Shown here piece after piece: positions 29,150 to 37,622 of a stretch of 64,000 nucleotides of DNA. The stretch is from Aliiroseovarius marinus (GTDB taxonomy: Bacteria > Pseudomonadota > Alphaproteobacteria > Rhodobacterales > Rhodobacteraceae). Every line of letters starts with the position of its first letter. Position 1 is the stretch's first letter. The translations under genes and the position numbers were made by a program. The notes beneath the pieces are model-generated. The model saw nothing but the letters and a program-made list of their open reading frames with translations, searched no databases and had not been told where the DNA came from. Where the stretch lies: NCBI RefSeq assembly GCF_004360145.1, contig NZ_SAIT01000003.1, positions 1 to 64,000 of the forward strand, read 5' to 3'.

Positions 29150-29602
29150 ATGAAACCTGCGTATTTCTATGGTGGTGCGGCGCTTGCCGGGGTGGCTGTG
29201 GCGGCATGGATCGGGTTTGGGCAGGTGCCAGATGTGGCTCCGCCCAACCCAGTGAGCGATGCGGCCCAATCTGATGCGGTCCCTACCGAGATGGTTCAAG
29301 TGAACCTGCCTAATCTGGGAAGCGACTATGCCGTCGGCGCGCGCGCCTTCACCGCAAAATGTGCAGCCTGTCACGGGCCATCCGCTGGAGGGATCGAGGG
29401 CGCGGGCCCGCCGCTGATCCACAAGATCTATGAACCCTCGCATCACGGGGACGCCGCCTTCTTCCGCGCGGCTGAGGTCGGCGTACGCGCCCACCACTGG
29501 ACATTTGGTAACATGCCTCCGGTCGAGGGCATCACCCGTGCCGAGATTGCCGAGATCGTGAAGTATCTGCGTGCAGTCCAACGCGCCAACGGGATCCTCT
29601 GA
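29150..29602 (+). CDS. Membrane-anchored or exported c-type cytochrome
   Basis: The 150-residue protein has an N-terminal hydrophobic segment (AYFYGGAALAGVAVAAWIG) and a single haem-binding CAACH (in FTAKCAACHGP). GNMPPV further on supplies the likely sixth Met ligand. The fold is a class I cytochrome c of about 90 residues after a Pro/Ala-rich linker. It likely carries electrons in the periplasm. Redox partners are not adjacent, so the pathway is unknown. A strong terminator follows at once. Confidence 0.9.
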   Translation: MKPAYFYGGAALAGVAVAAWIGFGQVPDVAPPNPVSDAAQSDAVPTEMVQVNLPNLGSDYAVGARAFTAKCAACHGPSAGGIEGAGPPLIHKIYEPSHHGDAAFFRAAEVGVRAHHWTFGNMPPVEGITRAEIAEIVKYLRAVQRANGIL

Positions 29603-29606
29603 ACGC

Positions 29607-29637
29607 AAAAAAGGCCCCAGCGATCTGGGGCCTTTCT
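29607..29637. terminator. Bidirectional terminator, cytochrome c / Hint-protein genes
   Basis: AAAGGCCCCAG and CTGGGGCCTTT form an 11-bp stem around a 4-nt loop (cgat), with A's before and T's after. It ends the cytochrome gene and can also serve the convergent Hint-domain gene. Confidence 0.85.
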
Positions 29638-29656
29638 GATGTTCTTCTGGAGAAGT

Positions 29657-31834
29657 CTAGCGTGTCAGGTCCAGCACGCGGGCTTCGTACTTCTTCAACA
29701 CCATACGCGCAGTGTCGCCATATTGGCGCGGTTCGCTGCGCAGTTCCGGGAACAGAGTGAACAGCTCGTCCCGTGCGGCCTCATCAACCGCTTTCAGACC
29801 CTGATGCCCCGGGTGGAAGCTTTCCGTCGCGGCGCCGTTGGCAAAGATCACCTGATGCGTATCGAACATGACGTGATAGTAGGTCACGCTGTCCACATCG
29901 GTCTGCGTGGCACATCCGCTGTGCAGCAGGTGGACTGCGGGGATCATGACCTCGGGCTGCGCAAATAGAAGGCTGGCCTGTGGTCCCTCATACACCATGC
30001 GATGCTGGGGCGAGACGATCAGCGCGCTGTGGTTGCCAAACGCGCCTTCTTGGATCCGGATCGGCGCAAGACGGCCAACGCCAGCAGTCGTCGTGTGGCT
30101 GATCCAGCGAATAGGCTGCAGACCGTGGTCGCGGGTGACCACCATGTCGCCCACGCGCAGCTCTTCAATGGGGCGTTCGCCGCGGTCGGTCAGGATCAGG
30201 CTGCCGGTCGTGAAGCAAATCACGTCGCGATAGTCCAGATCGCCGCCCGAGCCCAGATCTCCATCCGTATCCGGCAACGAGAAATTACCAGCAATGTCTA
30301 CGTCGAGGTCATTGACATCCCAGCCGCTGACATCGTCGACCACATCCTTGATGCCGTCGCCATCCGCGTCGCCCGAGGCGTCGATGACGGACTGAAGAAT
30401 GCCATGTCCAGCTTCTTCGGCGTCCGTCAGGCCGTCATTGTCACTGTCCGTATCCCGATAGTCGTCGGTGCCGTCCCCATCGGTGTCTTCGGGCGTCAGG
30501 CCGAAGGATCCGGCCAAGCCAGAGGTGGGGGTGGCGTCATAGGCATCGTCAATGCCATCGCCATCGCTATCATTGCCGGTGGGGGCGACATAGCCTGCGG
30601 TGGATTGTGCCTCGACGTTGTCCGTGATGCCGTCATTGTCGCTGTCCAGATCAAGGAAATCCAGAACACCATCGCCATCTGTATCGACCGCAGTCAGACC
30701 GTTCGATCCGGCGGCACCGGTTGTCGGTGTCGCATCATAGGCATCATCCACCCCGTCACCGTCGGCATCATTGCCGGTCGGCGCAACATAACCCGCCGAG
30801 CTCTGTGCCTCGACATTGTCGGTAATGCCGTCATTGTCACTGTCCAGATCAAGGTGGTCGGCAATGCCGTCACCATCAGTATCTTTCGCAACGCCCTCGA
30901 CCGAGAATGTTTCGGTGGTTCCATTGCCAAAATTCGGGTTCGATCCGCTATCTACGACCGTGGTGCCATCTACGGCGATCGAGTAGCTGGCGGTGTCTCC
31001 GCCGGCCAGACCGTCGCCATAGTCGTCAAGAATGGTGAACTCATAATCGCCCAGACCGTCGACAGGGACATCCCAGCTTTGAACGCCCGAACCGGAGACC
31101 GTACCTGAATCAATCAGGTTTCCGTCAGGATCGCGTAGCTCCCAGCGGGTGTTATCGATATCTGCATATTGGTCGCCATCAATGGTAATTGTGATGGTCG
31201 AGGGGCTGTCCATCTCGTCTTCGTTCAGGATGCCGTCGCCATCGATATCAAGATCAACATCATCCCCAACGCCGTCGCCATCCGTATCCGGGGCAGGCAC
31301 GTCGAAGGTCAGGTCCGAGATCCCCGAACCACCTGTCTGCGGCGCATCCGGACCGGGTTCGTAGGTCAGAACCAGCTGAGAGATCGGGCCAGACAGGTTG
31401 ACGTCGATGTCGTTGGCGTTTGTGCCCTCGGTCTGGATCGATACCGTCCCGTCATCATTCGTAATGATCAGTTCGTCATCAATTCCTGACAGGCTGGCGA
31501 TCACGTCGTCGGCCGGTATCAGATTGCCATCCGCGTCATAGGCCGCGATGGTCCAATAGTCGTCATAGGTTGATGCGCCATCATCATTGACGTGATCGAT
31601 GGTGAAGGACAGGTTTTCGACGGGGGTCGAGAATTCATAGTCAGCGGTGATCGGCGATGAGACCGCGAAGGCCCCAAACTCGGAAACGTTGTTCCCGCCT
31701 TGGGACGCGTCCCAACTGCCCGTGAATGACGCAGTTACGTCAGTGCTATACGGTCCATCGTTGATTGTGGTTGTGCCGCCGACGGCTGTCCCGCCTGCAC
31801 CGGTCAGCCAAATAGCATTGTCCAAAGTTGCCAT
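29657..31834 (-). CDS. Thrombospondin type-3 repeat protein with C-terminal Hint domain
   Basis: The 725-residue acidic protein starts with a beta-rich region, followed by many DTDGDGI/DSDNDGI calcium-binding TSP3-type repeats between about residues 180 and 530. Two near-identical units of about 75 residues (each with [23 protein letters not shown] and DAYDATPT) are tandem copies. A Hint_2 domain begins at C540 ([17 protein letters not shown]) and includes VSPQHRM. Such Hint proteins are common in Rhodobacteraceae and are thought to be secreted by type I-like routes; no N-terminal signal peptide is seen. The ATG at 31834 follows GGGGGAAG. Self-cleavage at C540 is plausible but unproven. Confidence 0.88.
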   Translation of the reverse strand: MATLDNAIWLTGAGGTAVGGTTTINDGPYSTDVTASFTGSWDASQGGNNVSEFGAFAVSSPITADYEFSTPVENLSFTIDHVNDDGASTYDDYWTIAAYDADGNLIPADDVIASLSGIDDELIITNDDGTVSIQTEGTNANDIDVNLSGPISQLVLTYEPGPDAPQTGGSGISDLTFDVPAPDTDGDGVGDDVDLDIDGDGILNEDEMDSPSTITITIDGDQYADIDNTRWELRDPDGNLIDSGTVSGSGVQSWDVPVDGLGDYEFTILDDYGDGLAGGDTASYSIAVDGTTVVDSGSNPNFGNGTTETFSVEGVAKDTDGDGIADHLDLDSDNDGITDNVEAQSSAGYVAPTGNDADGDGVDDAYDATPTTGAAGSNGLTAVDTDGDGVLDFLDLDSDNDGITDNVEAQSTAGYVAPTGNDSDGDGIDDAYDATPTSGLAGSFGLTPEDTDGDGTDDYRDTDSDNDGLTDAEEAGHGILQSVIDASGDADGDGIKDVVDDVSGWDVNDLDVDIAGNFSLPDTDGDLGSGGDLDYRDVICFTTGSLILTDRGERPIEELRVGDMVVTRDHGLQPIRWISHTTTAGVGRLAPIRIQEGAFGNHSALIVSPQHRMVYEGPQASLLFAQPEVMIPAVHLLHSGCATQTDVDSVTYYHVMFDTHQVIFANGAATESFHPGHQGLKAVDEAARDELFTLFPELRSEPRQYGDTARMVLKKYEARVLDLTR

Positions 31835-32162
31835 GCAACTTCCCCCGTCTTTCACTCATTAACAAGCGCTCGGACCGGACCCCTCCGGCATTGAACGCCA
31901 CACTCACAACTGCCACCGAGAAAGTGGTTTACTCGAAAATCGGTCTCACACGCGGGACTAAACCCGACAAGCGAAACATACTCGCCACTCAATCTAGGAC
32001 AGGGCTCTTAAAATATTCTGATTGAGACATTTTCAAGGCGGGTGACTAAAATTTAAGCCTTTCCCTAGAGGAAATCACAGGTTGTTGAAGGCCGTTGTTT
32101 CTAAGTGCGCATCAAAGGTTGAGTCGCGCAGATATTGACGACGTTTTGCGTGAAATTCGGAA
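31835..32162. other. AT-richer intergenic region upstream of the Hint gene
   Basis: These 328 bases lie between the start of the Hint gene and the end of an aminotransferase on the same strand. The composition is less GC-rich than the surroundings, notably 32005-32080, which suits a promoter for the Hint gene. I see no gene, no strong terminator and no convincing repeat. A short open frame on the plus strand (31828-32025) lacks family features and is not called. Confidence 0.6.
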
Positions 32163-33302
32163 TCAGCGCTGTTCCATGAATCGCTTCAAACGCGCCAATC
32201 CTTCGCGAATATCCGCCGTTGAGCGGGCGTAAGAGAACCTCAGGGTCTGGTGTCCGCGAATCGGATCGAAATCCATGCCGGGGGTGACGGCAATGTCGGC
32301 TTTTTCGAGGATCTCGGCGGCAAAGGCACGACTGTCATCGGTATGTGCGCTGACATCGGCATAAATATAGAAGGCCCCGTCCGGCGGCGCGATCTTGTCG
32401 AACCCCGCCTTGGGCAGTTCCTCCAGCATCAGCTGTCGGTTGGTGCGATACGTGGCGAGGTTGGCGTCCAACTCGTCACGGGCGTTTAGGGCGCCCAGTG
32501 CTGCTACCTGGCTGGCATGGGGTGGGCAGATGAACATGTTCTGGGCCAAACGCTCGACGGTACGGATGTGATCCTCGGGCACGACCATCCAGCCCACGCG
32601 CCACCCGGTCATCGAGAAATACTTCGAGAAGCTGTTGATCACGTAGATGTCATCCGAGACTTCCAGCGCTGAAATCGCGCGCCCTTCATATTGCAGACCG
32701 TGATAGATCTCGTCCGCGATGAAGCTGGTGTTCTTGGCGCGGCAGGTGTCGATCAGTCCTCCCAGCGCGGCATGGTCCAGCATGGTCCCCGACGGGTTCG
32801 CGGGCGAGGCGGTGATCAGGCCGGCCAGCCCATCGGGGATGTCTGCCGGCACAGGTTGTAGCCGGTTTTCAGGCTTGGTGGGCAAACCGACCGGGGTCAG
32901 ATCCAGCGCCTTCAGAATTTGCCGATACGAGGGGTATCCCGGTTCGCCCAGGCCAACCTTGTCGCCCGCATCAAACAGCGCGGTGAAGGCCAGAATAAAG
33001 GCGCCCGAGCTACCGGGGGTGACCACAACGCGTTCGGGGTTGAGGTCCAGATTGTACCAATCTTTATAAAGCTTTGCGATGCCTTCGCGCAGGGCGGGCA
33101 GGCCCAGTGCGACAGTATATCCCAGCGCGTCGCTTTCCATCGCGTCGACCAAAGCGGCGCGCGCCGCTGTGGGGGCGGGTGTCGACGGCTGACCGACCTC
33201 CATATGGATGATTGGGCGGCCCTCGGCCTCGGCCGCGCGGGCGGCTTCCATCACATCCATGACAATAAAGGGATCAACGTTACCACGGGTCGAGTTTTTC
33301 AT
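32163..33302 (-). CDS. Class I/II PLP-dependent aminotransferase
   Basis: The 379-residue enzyme has the AspC/YbdL-like fold. The PLP lysine is in NSFSKYFSMTGWRVGWM, the Asn-Pro motif is ASPANPSGTML, and VTPGSSGAFILAF is the phosphate loop. The C-terminal Arg for the substrate carboxylate is in LRFSYARS. It differs clearly from the aminotransferase at 7.7-8.8 kb. The substrate is not determinable here. It is divergent from the DsbA-family gene across 254 bp. Confidence 0.88.
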   Translation of the reverse strand: MKNSTRGNVDPFIVMDVMEAARAAEAEGRPIIHMEVGQPSTPAPTAARAALVDAMESDALGYTVALGLPALREGIAKLYKDWYNLDLNPERVVVTPGSSGAFILAFTALFDAGDKVGLGEPGYPSYRQILKALDLTPVGLPTKPENRLQPVPADIPDGLAGLITASPANPSGTMLDHAALGGLIDTCRAKNTSFIADEIYHGLQYEGRAISALEVSDDIYVINSFSKYFSMTGWRVGWMVVPEDHIRTVERLAQNMFICPPHASQVAALGALNARDELDANLATYRTNRQLMLEELPKAGFDKIAPPDGAFYIYADVSAHTDDSRAFAAEILEKADIAVTPGMDFDPIRGHQTLRFSYARSTADIREGLARLKRFMEQR

Positions 33303-33556
33303 CTGGGCCTCATTGCGGTCTCGGCAGAATTGGGGCGGGCAGGGCGGTGCCCGATCGTGTCGCCTGCCTGCCTGTCCCGTCCTGTGAAGTCAAGCTGGTG
33401 TCGGTGTCGCAGCGGGGGCAGTGGCGTGCGTAGATTGGCTCCGATCCCGGCGTCGGACGCGACGCAACGGTTGGCAGCACGCGCGCCATAGATTACATCC
33501 GAGTTAACATTGAATATAAAAGCCCCCTTGGGGCGCCCAGACAGGATCCCGATCGC

Positions 33557-34324
33557 ATGACATTTCCCTTTTCCCTGCGCAAAGCTGCCCTGACCGCCAC
33601 CATGATTGCAGCGACGGCCCTGCCAGCCAGCGCGCTGGACCTGACCAACCTGTCGGATGACGAACGCAATGCCCTGCGCGACGAAATCCGCGCCTATCTT
33701 CTGGACAATCCCGAAGTGATGATCGAGGTCTTCGCCGAATTGGAGCAGCGACAGGCGCAGGAACAGGTCGAGCAAGACAAGACTTTGGTTCAGGTCAATG
33801 CCGAAGCGATCTTCAATGACGGATTCTCGCATGTGATGGGCAACCCGGATGGGGACTATACGATTGTCGAGTTCGTGGATTACCAATGTGGCTTCTGCCG
33901 CAAGGCCCATAGCGTGCTGCAAGATCTTCTGGCTGCCGACGGCAACATCCGTCTGATCCTGAAAGAGTTCCCGATCCTCAGCGAAGGCAGCCTGATGTCG
34001 GCGCAGTTCGCCATCTCGGCCCAGCAGCTATTTGGCGCCGAGGCCTATGAGGTTCTGCACAACGAGTTGATCACCCTGCGTGGCAATGTGACCGAGGCCC
34101 GTCTGGTCGAACTGGCCGATGATCTGGAGCTGGACGGGGCGGCGATTGCGGCGGGCATGGCCTCGGCCGAAGTGCAGCGCATCCTGACCGAGAACCGCGA
34201 GCTGGGCAAACGGCTGCAAGTCACCGGCACCCCGGCCTTTGTCATGAACGACACCATGGCGCGCGGCTTCATGGAACTGGAACAGATGCAGCAGATTATC
34301 GCGGCAGGCCGCGCGGCGCAGTAA
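33557..34324 (+). CDS. Exported DsbA-family thiol oxidoreductase
   Basis: The 255-residue protein has a signal peptide (ALTATMIAATALPASALD), a helical N-terminal extension with an SDDERNALRDEIRAYLLDNP stretch, and a thioredoxin-type domain with the redox motif CGFC (in DYQCGFCRKAH). The cis-Pro region is VTGTPAFVM. The extension before the thioredoxin fold is like DsbA/ScsC members that trimerise. It acts in the periplasm. The amidase gene follows 3 bp after the stop, so the pair is likely co-transcribed. Confidence 0.9.
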   Translation: MTFPFSLRKAALTATMIAATALPASALDLTNLSDDERNALRDEIRAYLLDNPEVMIEVFAELEQRQAQEQVEQDKTLVQVNAEAIFNDGFSHVMGNPDGDYTIVEFVDYQCGFCRKAHSVLQDLLAADGNIRLILKEFPILSEGSLMSAQFAISAQQLFGAEAYEVLHNELITLRGNVTEARLVELADDLELDGAAIAAGMASAEVQRILTENRELGKRLQVTGTPAFVMNDTMARGFMELEQMQQIIAAGRAAQ

Positions 34325-34327
34325 GCG

Positions 34328-35725
34328 GTGTCCATCGTGCCGCTGACATCAAGACGCCGGAACTGGTTGGTAGGCGCGGTATTGGCTGCGCTGTGCCCGC
34401 TCATGGCTGCGGCCAACAGCGAGCTTGCGCCTGAAACGTCGCTTCATCCCAAGGCGCGCCCCGGCGAGGCGACGCCTATTCAAGAGGCCACCGGTGCGGC
34501 GGAAAGTGTCGAACCTGTCCTGTCCGTCCCCACCCAAAGCCCCGCTGCGCTGAGCGGCTTGGCCTATCTGGCGGGTGACGGCGTCACGCTTCAAGACCGG
34601 TGGCGCGGCGTCGCCATCGAGGTGCCGATGACTCAGGCGGTGCCGTGGCGTGTGTTCACCTTGGACGATCCCCGGCGTCTGGTCGTGGATTTCTCAGAGT
34701 TGGACTGGCAGGGCATTGATATCCCAAAGCTTCTGGCTCAGGGCGACTGGTTTTCGGACATTCATGCAGGGCTCTACCGTCCCGGCTGGACGCGGATTGT
34801 GTTCAGTTTGAATGCTCCGGTCGACGTGGTGTCGGCTGGTCTATCCACCCAAGAACAGCCCGTGGCCGTGTCCCAGCGGGTCGAGGGCGCGCGCCTGCGT
34901 GTTGATCTGGCGGCGGTCTCGGGCGCGGAGTTCGCGGCGAAGGCAGGGGCGCCCAAGGATGCCCTGTTTGACCGCCCGGCGCGTCCCATGCCTGCGCCCA
35001 AAACGCGCCAGCGTGGGGTCGGTGATGTGACCGTGGTGCTGGACCCCGGACATGGCGGCATCGATCCGGGGGCCGAGCGGGGCGGCGTGGTCGAGGCCCA
35101 TCTGATGCTGCGCTTTGCGCGCGAGTTGAAGGAAGAGCTGGTGCGCGCGGGGGGCTTCAACGTCGTCCTGACCCGTGACCGCGACGAATTCGTACCGTTG
35201 GAAGAGCGTGTCTCGATCGCGCGGCGGGCTGGCGCCGATGTGTTCCTGTCGCTGCACGCGGATGCTTTGGCGCAAGGGCGGGCGACCGGGGCGAGCGTCT
35301 ATACCCTGTCGCAAGAAGCCTCGGACGAGGCGTCGCGCAAACTGGCCGAACGCCATGATCGCAGCGATATTCTGGCCGGTGTAGACCTGTCACAGCAGGA
35401 TGATGCGGTGGCGCTGGTTTTGATGGATTTGGCACGGGCCGACACGGCACCGCGTGCCGAATCCTTGGCCGACAGCCTTGTCGAAGGGATCCACAGCGCC
35501 ACTGGGTCAACCTATAAAACCCCGCGCATGCAGGCCGGGTTCTCGGTCCTGAAAGCGGCGGATATTCCGTCGGTGCTGATCGAGCTTGGCTTCCTGTCGT
35601 CCGAGCGGGACCGCAAGCTTCTGACCTCGCGTGAATGGCGGGCGGATGCGGCGCGGGGCATTCGGGAAGCGCTGCAATACTGGGTGTTGCAGGACGCAGG
35701 TCAGGCTGATCTTTTACGTCAATAG
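34328..35725 (+). CDS. N-acetylmuramoyl-L-alanine amidase (AmiC-type)
   Basis: The 465-residue protein has an N-terminal signal (WLVGAVLAALCPLMAAA), an AMIN domain (about 85-200; WRVFTLDDPRRLVVDFSEL) and a C-terminal Amidase_3 domain. Zinc ligands are in VVLDPGHGGIDPGAE, the Glu in GGVVEAHLML, and FLSLHADAL; a catalytic Glu is in VLIELGFLSSE. It splits cell-wall daughters by removing stem peptides. The start is a GTG at 34328, 3 bp after the DsbA-family stop; a later start is possible. A regulatory helix may be inserted within the Amidase_3 domain, as in AmiC. Confidence 0.93.
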   Translation: MSIVPLTSRRRNWLVGAVLAALCPLMAAANSELAPETSLHPKARPGEATPIQEATGAAESVEPVLSVPTQSPAALSGLAYLAGDGVTLQDRWRGVAIEVPMTQAVPWRVFTLDDPRRLVVDFSELDWQGIDIPKLLAQGDWFSDIHAGLYRPGWTRIVFSLNAPVDVVSAGLSTQEQPVAVSQRVEGARLRVDLAAVSGAEFAAKAGAPKDALFDRPARPMPAPKTRQRGVGDVTVVLDPGHGGIDPGAERGGVVEAHLMLRFARELKEELVRAGGFNVVLTRDRDEFVPLEERVSIARRAGADVFLSLHADALAQGRATGASVYTLSQEASDEASRKLAERHDRSDILAGVDLSQQDDAVALVLMDLARADTAPRAESLADSLVEGIHSATGSTYKTPRMQAGFSVLKAADIPSVLIELGFLSSERDRKLLTSREWRADAARGIREALQYWVLQDAGQADLLRQ

Positions 35726-35752
35726 AGACGCTTAAGGCGCTGTTATAAAAGT

Positions 35753-35783
35753 AAAAAGGCCACTCAATGAGTGGCCTTTCCTT
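35753..35783. terminator. Bidirectional terminator, amidase / glutamate dehydrogenase
   Basis: AAAGGCCACTC and GAGTGGCCTTT (loop AAT) form an 11-bp stem with A's on the left and TTTCCTTGTTTT on the right. It lies between convergent genes. Confidence 0.87.
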
Positions 35784-35794
35784 GTTTTCCTGTC

Positions 35795-37225
35795 TTACAG
35801 ACCTTTGGCGCGATAGCTGGCCGCGATGCGGTCAATCGCCACGATGAACGCGGCCATGCGCAAGTCATCCACGTCATCGCGCGCATGCCACACTTCGCGC
35901 ATGGACTGATAGGCCACGCGCATCGTGTCATCCAGACCCGAGCGCACCAGCTCAAGCTCGTCTGCGCCGCGCAGGTACTTCTCTTTGAACTCTGGCGACA
36001 TCGACCAGGCGTCGCCAAGATAGCGATCCAGTCGCTCCAGCTCGTCTACCACCAGCTGGTGACGGGCTTCTTCCTGACGGCGTTGCATGCGACCAAAGCG
36101 GATGTGGCTGAGGTTCTTGACCCATTCGAAATAGGACACGGTCACACCGCCCGCGTTGGCATAAAGGTCGGGGATGATCACCGTTCCTTTGTCACGCAGA
36201 ACCTTGTCCGCGCCCGAGGTGATCGGGCCATTCGCGGCCTCGATGATCAAGGGGGCTTGAACACGCTCGGCATTGGTCAGGTTGATCACGCCTTCAAGGG
36301 CCGCCGGGATCAGGATGTCACACTCAATTTCCAGCAGCTCGGCACCATTTTCGACATATTGCGCGTCTGCAAAGCCCTTCACACCGCCATGGCCCGAGAT
36401 CCACTGGTGGACGGCCTCAACGTCCAAACCATTGGCATCATACAACGCGCCATCACGCTCGATGATCGCGATGATCCGCGCGCCGTCTTCATGCGACAGG
36501 AACTTCGCGGCGTGGTAGCCCACATTGCCAAGCCCCTGCACAACGATGCGCTTGTCTTTCAGCTTGCCTTCAAGGTTCGCGATCTTCACGTCCTCGGGGT
36601 GGCGGAAGAACTCGCGCAGGGCATATTGCACGCCGCGCCCGGTTGCCTCGACCCGGCCCGAAATCCCGCCCGCATGCGGCGGTTTGCCGGTCACACAGGC
36701 GCGCGCGTTGATGTCGGTGGTGTTCATGCGGGCATATTGGTCGGCGATCCACGCCATCTCGCGCTCGCCGGTGCCCATGTCGGGGGCAGGGACGTTTTGC
36801 GACGGGTTGATCAGGTCGCGTTTTGCCAGCTCATAGGCGAAACGACGGGTGATCAGTTCCAACTCGTGCTCTTCATATTCGCGCGGATCGATGCACAGCC
36901 CGCCTTTCGAGCCGCCAAACGGCGTTTCCACCAGTGCGCATTTGAACGTCATGAGCGAGGCCAGCGCCTCGACCTCGTCCTGATCCACGGAAATGGCATA
37001 GCGAATGCCACCTTTTACGGGTTCCATATGCTCTGAGTGAACAGAGCGATAGCCGGTGAACGTCTTGATCTCGCCGCGCAGACGCACGCCAAAACGGACC
37101 GTGTAGGTCGCGTTACAGACCCGGATCTTTTCTTCCAGGCCGGATGGCAGGTTCATCAGGGATGCTGCCCGATTGAACATCAGTTCAACGGACTCTCTAA
37201 AACTCGGCTCATTCGTAAGGGACAT
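35795..37225 (-). CDS. gdhA: Glutamate dehydrogenase (Glu/Leu/Phe/Val family)
   Basis: The 476-residue enzyme interconverts glutamate and 2-oxoglutarate. The substrate site has PVKGGIRY and the catalytic-lysine motif ETPFGGSKGGLCIDP. The cofactor domain has VQGLGNVGYHAA and IPAALEGVINLTNA. GVTVSYFEWVKN is typical of the family. The extended C-terminal helical tail (from about 415) is of the alphaproteobacterial type. The ATG follows AGAGGTACAAA. Cofactor preference (NAD or NADP) is not certain from the fingerprint alone. Confidence 0.95.
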   Translation of the reverse strand: MSLTNEPSFRESVELMFNRAASLMNLPSGLEEKIRVCNATYTVRFGVRLRGEIKTFTGYRSVHSEHMEPVKGGIRYAISVDQDEVEALASLMTFKCALVETPFGGSKGGLCIDPREYEEHELELITRRFAYELAKRDLINPSQNVPAPDMGTGEREMAWIADQYARMNTTDINARACVTGKPPHAGGISGRVEATGRGVQYALREFFRHPEDVKIANLEGKLKDKRIVVQGLGNVGYHAAKFLSHEDGARIIAIIERDGALYDANGLDVEAVHQWISGHGGVKGFADAQYVENGAELLEIECDILIPAALEGVINLTNAERVQAPLIIEAANGPITSGADKVLRDKGTVIIPDLYANAGGVTVSYFEWVKNLSHIRFGRMQRRQEEARHQLVVDELERLDRYLGDAWSMSPEFKEKYLRGADELELVRSGLDDTMRVAYQSMREVWHARDDVDDLRMAAFIVAIDRIAASYRAKGL

Positions 37226-37612
37226 TTTGTACCTCTGTACAGGTTTTGCATTGTTTTGCTGCGATGCCGCAGAATCGTTTTGATCCGCGACATTACGACA
37301 CAGAGGTTATGAAGAATTGACCAAAGTGCCACCCCATAACATACCCGACCGAATGGTCGTGATAGGGTGGGGTTGTTGCCGTTTTGCGGTCAATCAGGGC
37401 GCAGATCTCAATTTAAGCGGGTGGCGCGAACAGTTCTTGCATTTTGAACTACTTTAAGTAGTGTGACGCAAAGGTAACCTTGGGTATGCCTTATTTTTGA
37501 CACAGGAAGTTTGGTAAATGCCAGCTTACTGGGAATGGGTGCATTTTCCTTGTCCGGCACGAAGTTTGGTGTCGCGGAAGGTGCGAGAGCTCATACTTCG
37601 GAGCGTACGAGT
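37226..37612. other. Divergent promoter region, gdhA / tadG-like gene
   Basis: This 387-bp, AT-richer region holds two structures. A nested inverted repeat has inner stem CGACC/GGTCG (37346-37350, 37355-37359) within outer CCACCC/GGGTGG (37329-37334, 37365-37370). A palindrome ACTACTT-T-AAGTAGT lies at 37448-37462, a good shape for a dimeric regulator. A small open frame with a good AGGAAG (37518-37622) is listed separately. No terminator is expected between divergent genes. Confidence 0.55.
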
Positions 37613-37622
37613 ATGTTGGTAA
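37518..37622 (+). CDS. Possible 34-codon leader ORF of the tadG-like gene
   Basis: ATG at 37518 is preceded by AGGAAG with 8-nt spacing and runs 34 codons to TAA at 37620-37622. That stop shares its last A with an in-frame ATG (37622) of the TadG-like gene. The encoded peptide is Trp/Arg-rich and matches no family I know. It may be a chance frame, or a leader coupling translation to the downstream gene. Confidence 0.2.
   Translation: MPAYWEWVHFPCPARSLVSRKVRELILRSVRVCW

Noticed and set aside
31828-32025. 65-codon frame upstream of the Hint gene
   Set aside because: Lies in the likely promoter region, has no recognisable domain, and overlaps the start of the Hint gene.
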